Source: an uncultured Pseudomonadota bacterium (GTDB lineage Bacteria > Myxococcota_A > UBA796 > SXON01). Taken from it: a stretch of 58,972 bases of DNA. This document shows, piece by piece, positions 50,330 to 58,224 of this stretch (within the stretch, counting starts at the first letter, position 1; every line of letters starts with the position of its first letter). The notes below the pieces were generated by a model that was not told the origin of the DNA, did not search any database, and worked only from the letters and a program-made list of their open reading frames with translations. Made by a program: the position numbers and the translations under genes. The stretch lies in assembly GCA_903900265.1 (NCBI GenBank), contig CAIUMM010000187.1, positions 1 through 58,972 of the forward strand, given 5' to 3'.

Positions 50330-52513
50330 TCAAGCTTGGTCGCACAGCCGCTGCTTGAGGCCCGTCCACCGATTGTCCTCTCCCGGCCGGCTGACCGCGG
50401 TGGTCAGGCCGCGGCCGCTGCTGACCAGACACACAAACTTCCGCGCGCGGGTCAGCGCCGTATACAGCAGGTTGCGGCGTAGCATCACAAAGTGCGAGTG
50501 ATGAACGATCGCGACCACCGCCGGATACTCGCTGCCCTGCGACTTGTGGATGCTGATCGCGTAGGCGTGCTCGACGGACTCCAACGCTACCAGCGAGAGC
50601 TGTACGCTGCGGCCGTCAAAATCTGCCGCGAGCCCTGCGCCGCTCACCTCGGTCACCCGCCCGACGTCCCCGTTGAAGATGTCGAGGTCGTAGTCGTTGC
50701 GGGTTTGCAGGATGCGGTCCCCGGCGCGAAACACCTTGCGCCCCACGGTCAGCTCGTTGCCGCCGAGCAAGCCGGCGCGCGGGTTCAGCGCGTCCTGCAA
50801 CACCTGGTTCAGCATCACCGTGCCCAGCGGCCCGCCGTGCATCGGCGTGAGCACCTGAACGTCACGCACCGGATCGAAGCCCAAGCGCGGGAGGCGCTCG
50901 GTGATCACCCGCAGGAGCAGGTTTCGCGCCTCATCGGCGTCCTCCTGGCGCACCACAAAAAAGTCCCGCGCGGTCCCCGGCTCGAGCTCGGAGGAGACCG
51001 GGACTTCACCGCGGTTGACGCGCCATGCGTTCCGCACGATCGAGGACTCCATCGCCTGCCGGTAGATCGTGGTCAAGCGCGCGATCGGCACGCCGTCGGA
51101 CGCGATCACGTCTCCCAACACCCGCCCCGCGCCCACGCTGGGAAGCTGATCGACGTCGCCCACCAGCACCAGCCGCGCACGCGGCCCCAGCGCTTGAAGC
51201 AGCGACTCCATCAGCTTCAAGTCCACCATGCTCGCTTCGTCGACGAGCACCAGATCGGCCTCGATGGGCTTTTCGGGCCCGCGCACGAAGCCGCCGTCCA
51301 TCGGATTGAATTCCAGAAGGCGGTGCAGGGTTTTGGCGTCCGCCGGACCGGCTTTGGTCGCGCAGGACTCCGCGAGGCGACGCGCGGCGCGCCCGGTCGG
51401 CGAAGCGAGCGCCACCTTCAGCGCGCGCTGCTGCGCTGCGGCCAACAGTACGCGAACAATGGTTGTTTTACCGGTACCGGGGCCGCCGGTGATCACCGTC
51501 AGACCGCTGTCGAGGGCGGTCTGGATCGCCAGCGCTTGCTGCTCAGACAACTCAATTCCGGCGCTGGCTTGCGCCGCGGAGACATCCACCGCCAGCGCAG
51601 GCGCCGCAGCGACGCGCTGCCGCATCAAGCGCGCCACGTTGGCTTCAATGCGGTCCATCGCCACGCGGTAGATCGGACGCTCGCGCTCCGGATAGGTCGT
51701 GTTGCCCATCGCGTCTTTGCGCACGATGCGCCCGAGGCTCGCGAGCTGGTCCAGCTGGGCGCGCACCGGGGCGACGTCGATGTCAAAACCGCACACCCGC
51801 TCGACGACCACGGCCTCGGGGAGGTAGCAACTGCCTTCGTCTTCGCAACTCTCCAGCACGAAGGCGATCGCCGCGGCGATGCGCTCCGGCGCATCTCGCT
51901 GCACGCCATTCCCGAGGGCGATCTGGTCAGCGGTGCGGAAGCCGATGCCTTTGACCTCGGTGAGCCGGTACGGCGACCGCATCACCACGGAGTGAGCGTC
52001 TTTTCCGAAGCGCTCGACGACGCGATGCGCCATGCCAGCGGGCAGATCGAAGCCGCGCAGCATGATCAGCAGCTGCTGTTCGGCCTTGCCATCGACGAAC
52101 TGCTCTTGCAGCTTTTCCAAGGTCTTGCCGCGTATGCCCGGCACCTCGGCCAAGCGCTCGGGACTGTCCGAGAGCACGGTGAGCGTGTCGAGCCCGAAGT
52201 GCTCCACGATGCGCCGGGCCAGCTCCTCTCCCACGCCCGGCAGCGCCGACGCGAGGTACTTCTCCATTCCGCGCATCGTCCGAGGGTCTTCGACGAGGAA
52301 TTTCTCGACCTTGAACTGCTTGCCGAACTTGGCGTCCATGCCCCACTGGCCCTCAGCGGCGATGCGCTGGCCCTCGTGCAGCCCGGCGATCGGCCCCACG
52401 ACGGTGACCTCGGTGGCGTCGGCGATGCGCATGCGCGCCACGGCGAACCCCCGCTCGGGAGCTCGAAACGTGAACCGCAGGATCTCGCCCTCCAGCCGGT
52501 CGGAATAAGCCAT
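50330..52513 (-). CDS. recD2: RecD2-type DNA helicase (exonuclease V alpha-like)
   Basis: 727 aa. N-terminal region with helix-hairpin-helix-type motifs (ALPGVGEELARRIV, EVPGIRGKTLEKL) of the RecD2 branch, then Walker A TGGPGTGKTTIVRV, a Walker B region VDEASMVDLKLME, DVDQLPSVGAGRVL, and the C-terminal UvrD/RecD-type motif VEHAYAISIHKSQGSEY. A 5'-3' superfamily-1 helicase in DNA repair, found where RecBCD is absent. Length is typical (720-750). Start ATG at 52513. Confidence 0.93.
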   Translation of the reverse strand: MAYSDRLEGEILRFTFRAPERGFAVARMRIADATEVTVVGPIAGLHEGQRIAAEGQWGMDAKFGKQFKVEKFLVEDPRTMRGMEKYLASALPGVGEELARRIVEHFGLDTLTVLSDSPERLAEVPGIRGKTLEKLQEQFVDGKAEQQLLIMLRGFDLPAGMAHRVVERFGKDAHSVVMRSPYRLTEVKGIGFRTADQIALGNGVQRDAPERIAAAIAFVLESCEDEGSCYLPEAVVVERVCGFDIDVAPVRAQLDQLASLGRIVRKDAMGNTTYPERERPIYRVAMDRIEANVARLMRQRVAAAPALAVDVSAAQASAGIELSEQQALAIQTALDSGLTVITGGPGTGKTTIVRVLLAAAQQRALKVALASPTGRAARRLAESCATKAGPADAKTLHRLLEFNPMDGGFVRGPEKPIEADLVLVDEASMVDLKLMESLLQALGPRARLVLVGDVDQLPSVGAGRVLGDVIASDGVPIARLTTIYRQAMESSIVRNAWRVNRGEVPVSSELEPGTARDFFVVRQEDADEARNLLLRVITERLPRLGFDPVRDVQVLTPMHGGPLGTVMLNQVLQDALNPRAGLLGGNELTVGRKVFRAGDRILQTRNDYDLDIFNGDVGRVTEVSGAGLAADFDGRSVQLSLVALESVEHAYAISIHKSQGSEYPAVVAIVHHSHFVMLRRNLLYTALTRARKFVCLVSSGRGLTTAVSRPGEDNRWTGLKQRLCDQA

Positions 52514-52631
52514 GACGCGTCTCTATCCTTGGCCGGCGAACGCCGACAGCTGAACAAAGCGCAGTTGTATGCCATGCCGTGGGTTTCTTGAGCGGGCGGC
52601 ACACCGTGCGCGACCAGAGTACAAGGCGCGG

Positions 52632-53372
52632 ATGCGCGTTTGCTCTCCCCTCGCCTTGCTGATTCTGTTGTCGGGATGCCGGGGCTGTGGCCCCGCAGCC
52701 ACTGCTCCCACCCCGCTCAGCGCTCCCAAGACCACGTCCTCACGGCCCGCCGCGACCGAGGCGGCGTCGACCATGAATGTGTATGGCTTGACGCTGGGCG
52801 CTACCGACCCGGCGGGCATCACCGCGTGGATCGCTGCCCACGGCTTGAACTGCAAGGCCGAGGCGTCTCCCCGGCGCGCCACCCAGCGCTACGAGTGCGG
52901 CAAAGACGCAGGTCTGAAGCCCGACACGCTGCCGGAGCGCCCGGCGCTCAACGGCGGGCAGCTCACGCAGATCCTGCTCTCGCACGGCGACGACGTGCCG
53001 CTCACCCACATCTCAGTCACGCGCCAATTCAGCTTGCCGGCCGACGCCGTCACCGACTACTCGGCGGCGCTCGCCAGCCTCACCAGCACCTACGGAGCGC
53101 CTGCGCGCGCCTCCGGCACCCCCGATGCGGCCAAGTTCTCTGGCCCGATGGCCCACTGGTCGGTCGACTGGCGCTTCACCAACATCGAGGTTCACCTTTC
53201 CGTTCTCAAGGCCGGTGGCAGCTTCATCTCGGTGAACGAGCGCTACGACGTGCCTGGAGCGAGCGACGCCGAAGGCACGCGCGGACCCGAGAAGCTCGAG
53301 CCGACTCCCGGCGGCGACCCCTTCGGCTTCGACAAGATCCCCGGCTTGAAGAAGCCTTCTTGGCACCAGTAG
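52632..53372 (+). CDS. Lipoprotein of unknown function
   Basis: 246 aa from the ATG at 52632. Signal ending in ALLILLSGC, then a Thr/Ala linker (about 25-50). The mature domain has two Cys (LNCKAEAS, YECGKDAG) and aromatic-rich beta strands (AHWSVDWRFTNIEVHLSVL), followed by a Pro/Gly tail. I do not recognise the fold. Followed 79 bases later by the tRNA gene. Confidence 0.7.
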   Translation: MRVCSPLALLILLSGCRGCGPAATAPTPLSAPKTTSSRPAATEAASTMNVYGLTLGATDPAGITAWIAAHGLNCKAEASPRRATQRYECGKDAGLKPDTLPERPALNGGQLTQILLSHGDDVPLTHISVTRQFSLPADAVTDYSAALASLTSTYGAPARASGTPDAAKFSGPMAHWSVDWRFTNIEVHLSVLKAGGSFISVNERYDVPGASDAEGTRGPEKLEPTPGGDPFGFDKIPGLKKPSWHQ

Positions 53373-53451
53373 CCAGAGCGAACAGCCTCGCTCCTCGCGC
53401 GCGTGGCGGGAGGGTGGCGGGGAGAACCGCGCAGCGTTAAGACCGCCGAAC

Positions 53452-53526
53452 TGGGCCGTCGTCAAGCGGTAAGACAATGGACTTTGACTCCATCATTCGC
53501 TGGTTCGAATCCAGCCGGCCCAACCA
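53452..53526 (+). tRNA. tRNA-Gln (anticodon TTG)
   Basis: 75 bases including an encoded CCA. Acceptor TGGGCCG pairs with CGGCCCA; D arm GTC...GAC; anticodon stem ATGGA/TCCAT around loop CTTTGAC (anticodon TTG, reads CAA); T arm CTGG-TTCGAAT-CCAG. The discriminator is A. It is the only tRNA seen in the window and borders the toxin-antitoxin scrap zone. Confidence 0.93.
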
Positions 53527-53864
53527 CTTGGTAGAACGCTGGGAATCCGGGGTAGGCAGGAAGCCGCAGATGGAGGAACGAGCCTTCCGAGCGTGCTTTC
53601 CGGGTTCTAACTCAGGTTGCCCCGGCCCGATGCGGAGCGGGCCACGGCAGCCCGGTCAGCGCGGCGGGCTCACGCAGCGCCGTCTCGGTCACCTCCCACG
53701 GAACGTCCGGACCGACTGGGCGCAGGTCGCCAGCGAACTCGTTTCACCACGTTTCCTGTTGGTGCAGCAACGACGGCACGTCGAGGGGGATTGCTGCCGG
53801 AGGCGGTCAGCGCTGTTGACGCCATCGGATCGCCGCCAGCGCGTTCCGGGGCTATGCTGACGCC
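53527..53864 (+). other. Gene-free stretch after tRNA-Gln
   Basis: 338 bases with no convincing reading frame. The frames present are Arg/Ser/Pro-rich and match no neighbour. No hairpin/T-tract or second copy of the tRNA 3' end was seen. TTGACG at 53817 and TATGCT at 53851 are too far apart to be a promoter. Possibly degraded mobile DNA. Confidence 0.4.
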
Positions 53865-54137
53865 ATGTCCACTCCCGCCCGCACCGTCGACGTCGCCACC
53901 GCGCTCCCCTGGGGTCGCGCCGGAGAGCCCGATGTCCGCGCCCTCGGCCGCGAGCTGCGCCTGCTCTGGATCATCGAGGAGGTCCGCCAGCATCGTCTGG
54001 GCGTCGGCAAGGGAGCCGAGCTGGCGGGGGTACCGCGTGCGGCTTTCATGCACATGCTCGGCGATCACGGTGTGCCAGTCATCGACTACACCGTCGAGGA
54101 ACTGGACCGGGAACTCGGCGCTCTCGGCCTCGGATGA
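53865..54137 (+). CDS. UPF0175-family antitoxin
   Basis: 90 aa. ELRLLWIIEEVRQHRLGVGKGAELAGVPRAAFMHMLGDHGVPVIDY is the conserved core of UPF0175, small HTH-type proteins that neutralise DUF3368/PIN toxins and bind their own promoter. No ribosome site precedes the ATG, so it may be leaderless. Its stop overlaps the toxin start (ATGA). Confidence 0.85.
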   Translation: MSTPARTVDVATALPWGRAGEPDVRALGRELRLLWIIEEVRQHRLGVGKGAELAGVPRAAFMHMLGDHGVPVIDYTVEELDRELGALGLG

Positions 54138-54397
54138 TCGTCGTTCCTGATGCTGGCCCGCTCATCTACATTTCGGGCGCCGGGCAGCTCGATCTGCTCC
54201 GGCTCCTGTACGCGGACGTCGTGGTACCACGCATCGTGTATGAGGAGGTCACTCTCGCTGGTGCGGGTCTGACCGGTTCGGCAGAAGTCCTCGCCGCCGG
54301 TTGGCTCCGCGTTGTCGATCACGCGGCGGATCCGACCCTGACCGGGCGGCTGGACGCCGGAACCGTTACTGCACCACGGTGGACGGCCGCGCCGTGA
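54134..54397 (+). pseudogene. DUF3368 PIN-type toxin, C-terminally truncated
   Basis: 87 aa, whereas the family is usually about 150-160. It starts VVPDAGPLIYISGAGQLDLLR (PIN Asp near residue 6) and keeps VVVPRIVYEEV (second acidic site) through LTGRLDAG. It then breaks into TVTAPRWTAAP where the family has LDAGEAEAIALA and further acidic catalytic residues. No remnant of the missing half was found downstream, so it is a deletion and not a simple frameshift. RNase activity is probably lost. Confidence 0.75.
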
Positions 54398-54496
54398 CTT
54401 GGTGTCTTCCCTGGGTGTCGCCCGACGCTGCGCTCGATTAACTTTTCCGTGCTGCCTGCGGTTCCTATGCACCCTAAAACCGCCTCCATCCCCGAG

Positions 54497-54961
54497 ATGT
54501 CCATGCGATACTTCATTCTGACACTACTTCCGTTTTTCGGCCCCGGATGTACTCCAGACGCATCCGGGGCTCCTGCCGACTCAGCGGGAGACACCGACTC
54601 GGACACCGACACCGACGCCGATACCGACAGCGGGTTCGGTGTGACCGGCGCCGTCGCCGAGGGGGGATGGAGCGGGGACGGGATCTACCTGCTGTTGTCG
54701 GCCGAGTGGGGCGGATGGAGCGACACCTGCTACGGCGGCCACCTGTACGCGCCGTACGAGGCGACGGATGGGGCTTTCGACTGGGCGGCGGACTTCATCG
54801 TCTCTTCGGGCGGCCCCGATCAGCGCGACATGCGTGCCATCGGCCTCGTCACGGATGACACGATGGACATCTCCATCGTTGAGCTGTCGGGGGAACCCTA
54901 TTGGGGGCCCTGGCACCTCGTACGCGACCCCGCGGTGGTGGACATCTGGGCATGTGACTGA
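54497..54961 (+). CDS. Small secreted lipoprotein with Asp/Thr linker
   Basis: 154 aa from the ATG at 54497 (another ATG at 54503 is equally possible). Lipoprotein signal ending in PFFGPGC, then an Asp/Thr/Ser linker with DTDSDTDTDADTDSG, and a roughly 100-residue Trp/Gly-rich beta domain ending SGEPYWGPWHLV. Two Cys (DTCYGG, IWACD). No family recognised. Unlike its neighbours in the scrap zone it looks intact. Confidence 0.7.
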   Translation: MSMRYFILTLLPFFGPGCTPDASGAPADSAGDTDSDTDTDADTDSGFGVTGAVAEGGWSGDGIYLLLSAEWGGWSDTCYGGHLYAPYEATDGAFDWAADFIVSSGGPDQRDMRAIGLVTDDTMDISIVELSGEPYWGPWHLVRDPAVVDIWACD

Positions 54962-54990
54962 CGCCCCCCCAGTATGCCCAACCACTATCA

Positions 54991-55494
54991 CTACGCTGGT
55001 AGAACATCCGGAATCAGCGTCCGCAGGCCACACGCCGCCGCGATAGCTCCCCACGTCACCTGGAACAGCGGGCCAGCGCCAAACAGGTCGTCGGTCTCCC
55101 CATCGCGCCCCGTCACGACGACCCAAGCGCCGCCTTGCCACCACCACGCGGTGAGCGTGTAATCGCAGCCTGATCCGCCGCAGCCAGTTCGTTCCAGGCG
55201 CCGCGCGACCGGCGTGAATCCGACCAAGCCCCACTCCGCGGCGAGCGAAGGAGCTTCCTCGCGGACTTCGACGGTCACGCGCTCCGGGCAGAACCGGCAG
55301 GCTCCGCCGCCGTTGAATTCCAGAAGGTCTCCGGCCACGTGAACGTCCCGCGCGGCCTTGGCGCAGAAGCGCCCCGTAGACAGGACGGCCAGCTCGGGAC
55401 CCGTTGCGGGGACCCGCGGGAGCGCGCACATCGGGGTGGCGGGGAGAAGAACCAACCCGAACGCAAGCAGGCCGAGCCAGCGTCCTCGGGTCAA
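54991..55494 (-). CDS. Small secreted protein carrying one copy of the 96-bp repeat
   Basis: 167 aa from the TTG at 55494, which overlaps the DUF5615 stop (TTGA), as at the other junctions here. A signal peptide (LGLLAFGLVLLPATPMCA) is followed by the repeat-encoded peptide PRVPATGPELAVLSTGRFCA and a domain with several Cys (GACRFCPE, RTGCGGSGCDY) and Trp (LTAWWWQGGAWVVV). The frame upstream to 55563 is possible but Arg-rich and lacks a signal. Family unknown. Confidence 0.6.
   Translation of the reverse strand: MTRGRWLGLLAFGLVLLPATPMCALPRVPATGPELAVLSTGRFCAKAARDVHVAGDLLEFNGGGACRFCPERVTVEVREEAPSLAAEWGLVGFTPVARRLERTGCGGSGCDYTLTAWWWQGGAWVVVTGRDGETDDLFGAGPLFQVTWGAIAAACGLRTLIPDVLPA
55326..55421. 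repeat. 96-bp perfect direct repeat, copy 1
   Basis: Identical to 55957-56052, 631 bases downstream, same orientation. Starts GGTCTCCGGCCACG and ends GACCCGCGGGA. Within the secreted-protein gene (minus strand) it encodes PRVPATGPELAV...VHVAGD. Bases on both sides differ at once (55325 A versus 55956 C; 55422 G versus 56053 T). Confidence 0.95.
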
Positions 55495-55682
55495 GCCGGC
55501 GACCGATGGAAGTCTGAGTCTTTGGACACGATCGCGATGCCTTTGTCCTTCGCGAAGTTCCAAACGGTAGTGTCGTCCGAGCGCTCGAGCGCGAAGTCGC
55601 GCACATGGGCAAGGTCGGGGAAGGCCACAGCAAGGGGACCTTTGAGCCGGTGGGACAGGTTCCGATCGAGCAGCAGCCTCAA
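55491..55682 (-). pseudogene. DUF5615-family PIN-like toxin, C-terminally truncated
   Basis: 63 aa from the TTG at 55682, which overlaps the antitoxin stop (TTGA). RLLLDRNLSHRLKGPLAVAF, AHVRDFALERSDDTTVWNFA and VSKDSDFHRSPA follow the DUF5615 pattern (LLLDENLS...VRDxGLxxxxDxxIW...TKDxDF), although the usual Glu of LLLDEN is Arg. The family is normally about 110-120 residues; here the frame ends just after KDSDF, where the secreted-protein gene begins. Probably inactive. Confidence 0.75.
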
Positions 55683-55903
55683 CTGGCGGCGCTCATCAGG
55701 CGACGCTCCCGGTCGGCGGCGAAGGCGAGGCACGCGCGGACGTCCTCGACGCTGAGGTCAGGGAAGTCCTCCACGATCTGGGCGGCCGTCATGCCGGAGG
55801 CGAGGTAGTCCAGCACGTCGTAGACGGTGATGCGGAGGCCCCGAATGCACGGCTTCCCCACGCGCTTGTCGGGATCGACGGTGATGCGGGAGAGGGAGTC
55901 CAT
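55679..55903 (-). CDS. DUF433-family antitoxin
   Basis: 74 aa from the ATG at 55903. SRITVDPDKRVGKPCIRGLRITVYDVLDYLASGMTAAQIVEDFP is a clean DUF433 sequence, the HTH antitoxin partner of DUF5615. The open frame continues upstream through the second 96-bp repeat to 56236, but that part overlaps the divergent lipoprotein gene and is not family-like, so the internal ATG is chosen. First gene of the pair, coupled to the truncated toxin. Confidence 0.85.
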   Translation of the reverse strand: MDSLSRITVDPDKRVGKPCIRGLRITVYDVLDYLASGMTAAQIVEDFPDLSVEDVRACLAFAADRERRLMSAAS

Positions 55904-55956
55904 GTCCGCATGGTACTCGTCGTGCAGCCAGGCCGCAACGCCGGGAGCTTCGGCCC

Positions 55957-56052
55957 GGTCTCCGGCCACGTGAACGTCCCGCGCGGCCTTGGCGCAGAAG
56001 CGCCCCGTAGACAGGACGGCCAGCTCGGGACCCGTTGCGGGGACCCGCGGGA
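55957..56052. repeat. 96-bp perfect direct repeat, copy 2
   Basis: Second copy of the repeat at 55326-55421. On the minus strand the same peptide (PRVPATGPELAV...) can be read, here in frame with the DUF433 gene downstream, but without a signal peptide or plausible start of its own. It looks like a fragment of the secreted-protein gene. It occupies most of the 223-base gap before the 56127 gene. Confidence 0.95.
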
Positions 56053-56126
56053 TCACGCCACACCCAATGCGCCCGTTGCCAAGCCCCCCTCCGCGGAGTA
56101 CTCCCCCGCCCTCCCCCCGGTGCTCG

Positions 56127-58193
56127 ATGCAGACGCTCCCTTTTCGCACTCCCTCCTTCGTAACTTCCCTCTCGCTCGCGCTGTGCTTGCTCGCACCGGT
56201 AGGCTGCGACGGCAAGCCGGAGGACAGCGACAGCACGGTGGACGCCGACGGTGACGGCTACCCGGAGCGCATAGACTGTGACGACGCGGACAGCGCCGTG
56301 CACCCCGAAGCGCTGGAGATCTGCGACGGCGTCGACAACGATTGCAACGACAAGATCGACGACGACGACGCCGGCCTTGACGCAGAGAGCACGCCCAAAT
56401 GGTACACCGACGGGGATCTGGACGGCTTTGGCTCCGCCGAGACCGCCGCGTGCATCCAGCCTGCAGGCACCATCGCGGTGGGCATGGACTGTGACGACGC
56501 AAACGCCGACGCCTACCCCGGCGCCATCGAGATCTGTAACGACATCGACGACGACTGCGACACCCTCGTGGATGCCGCCGACGACAACCTCGACCCCAGC
56601 GGCAGCATCGCCTGGTACACCGACGCCGATGGCGATGGATTCGGCGATCCGGCCACGCTCACGCGCGGATGCGTAGCGCCGGCAGATGTGACCCTCGACG
56701 GCTCCGACTGCGATGACACCAACGCCGCGGTCTCGCCGGACAGCACCGAGATCTGCGACGCCGCCGACAACGACTGCGACCCGACGACCAGCGACGCGGG
56801 CATGGCCAGCTTTCAGGGCCGGGATGGGTCGCTAACCGACGTGACCCGCGCGGTGCTTGGCGCCGTCGATGACCCTGCGGACATCACGCTGGACAGCGGA
56901 ACGTTGTGGCTCTGCGACGGCACCTTCCACGCCAGCGTCGAGTTTATCGGCGACGCCACGGTGGCCGGCGTGCACGACGGCGCGATCCTCGACGGCACCG
57001 GCGGCGGCTCCACGGTGTGGGTGGAGACCGACGGCGTGACCGCGACGGTCAACAACGTCGCTATCCTTGGCGGTAGCGGTCGCTCCAGCGTCGCGCTGGG
57101 CGAGAACGTCGGCGGCGGCGCGCTCTGCCAAGCGGACGCCGAGCTCATCTTGTCCAACGTCGACATCAGCGGCAGCTCCGCGTTCTTCGGGGCCGGCCTG
57201 ACCAGCACCTCCTGCGACACGACGCTCACCGACACGGTGATCCACGACAACGAGGGGGAGTATGGCATCGGCGGCGCCTTCCTCGCCGACGGCACCCACA
57301 ACTGGACGCGGGTGGAGGTGCGCGACAACTACGGAGCTTCCTTCGTCGGCGGGATGTACCTGTGGACGGTCCTCTACGACGGCAGCGCGATGTACAACTT
57401 TGAGGACGTGATCGTCGCGGACAACGTGACCGACGGCAGCGTAAGCGGAATCTGGATGGACGACGGCACGCTGGATTGGACGTCCACCTCCCCCGGCAGG
57501 TCCGCGTTGACCGGCAACGTGGACGGCGGCTTCACGGCGCTCTACTTCAACTCGTACGGAGAAGGCTTGTCAAAGGCCACGTTCTCGGGTGTGGACATGG
57601 GGACCGAAGCGGGCGGCGACGACAACACGACCTCCGACGTTTTCCACGGCTACTACGGTCGCAGCTACAAAGCGGGGGACAACGCCTCGTTCAGCTGTGA
57701 CACCTACGGCTGCGGCACCGTCGCCACGTACACCACCGGCTCGGAGAGCGGCGCGAGCACCTCCTCGGACCTGCAGGTCGGCACCGTCGTGCTCGCGGAC
57801 ACGGAGACGACCATCCAGGAATTGTCGATGGGCGTGACCTCTACCGGAGATTGCACCGCGTGGATGCAGGTGTTCTCCGCAGCCGACCCCACGACCTCTT
57901 GGACGCTCCTCGACGGAGCGTACTCGATCTCCGTTCCCAGCAGCGGCGTGATCTCCACCGACGAGCTGAGCGTGCTCACCGAGCTCGGCGTGTACTACGC
58001 GCTGGTGGCGTCCGTGTACTGCGACTCCGGGTACGCGGACGTCGCGTACGTCGACGCCCCTACCACCGACATGGGCTTCGGCACCGCAGTCGGCACCGTC
58101 GGCGAGGTGAGCGCATACACCAACCCGGACTACACCTACGTCGCAGGCGTAGCGTCGCTGTGGGTGACCAACGTCGGCATCGTTGAACTGTAG
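56127..58193 (+). CDS. MopE-motif, beta-helix surface lipoprotein
   Basis: 688 aa from the ATG at 56127. Lipoprotein signal ending in LLAPVGC. Residues about 30-225 hold three MopE-like metal-binding motifs (DGDGYPERIDCDDAD...DNDCND; DCDDANADAYPGAIEIC; DCDDTNAAVSP...NDCDP), common in myxobacterial surface proteins. Residues about 235-520 look like a right-handed beta-helix (GAILDGTGGGSTV, NVAILGGSGRSS, LSNVDISGSSAFFG). The last 130 residues are a beta domain with paired Cys (CDTYGCGTV, DCTAW, YCDSGYADV). Extracellular; binding or structural role. Confidence 0.85.
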   Translation: MQTLPFRTPSFVTSLSLALCLLAPVGCDGKPEDSDSTVDADGDGYPERIDCDDADSAVHPEALEICDGVDNDCNDKIDDDDAGLDAESTPKWYTDGDLDGFGSAETAACIQPAGTIAVGMDCDDANADAYPGAIEICNDIDDDCDTLVDAADDNLDPSGSIAWYTDADGDGFGDPATLTRGCVAPADVTLDGSDCDDTNAAVSPDSTEICDAADNDCDPTTSDAGMASFQGRDGSLTDVTRAVLGAVDDPADITLDSGTLWLCDGTFHASVEFIGDATVAGVHDGAILDGTGGGSTVWVETDGVTATVNNVAILGGSGRSSVALGENVGGGALCQADAELILSNVDISGSSAFFGAGLTSTSCDTTLTDTVIHDNEGEYGIGGAFLADGTHNWTRVEVRDNYGASFVGGMYLWTVLYDGSAMYNFEDVIVADNVTDGSVSGIWMDDGTLDWTSTSPGRSALTGNVDGGFTALYFNSYGEGLSKATFSGVDMGTEAGGDDNTTSDVFHGYYGRSYKAGDNASFSCDTYGCGTVATYTTGSESGASTSSDLQVGTVVLADTETTIQELSMGVTSTGDCTAWMQVFSAADPTTSWTLLDGAYSISVPSSGVISTDELSVLTELGVYYALVASVYCDSGYADVAYVDAPTTDMGFGTAVGTVGEVSAYTNPDYTYVAGVASLWVTNVGIVEL

Positions 58194-58224
58194 GCCGCGT
58201 TAGGCCAAGATAAAGGAGGGCAGT

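Noticed and set aside
50492..52591. 699-aa plus-strand open frame opposite recD2
   Set aside because: recD2 helicase motifs are all present on the minus strand; the antisense frame is His/Arg-rich with no family resemblance.
53527..53864. Integrase or att site next to tRNA-Gln
   Set aside because: No integrase frame and no second copy of the tRNA 3' end were found inside the window.
55904..56236. N-terminally extended DUF433 protein including the 96-bp repeat
   Set aside because: The extension overlaps the divergent lipoprotein gene and is not like the family start; an internal ATG fits DUF433 exactly.
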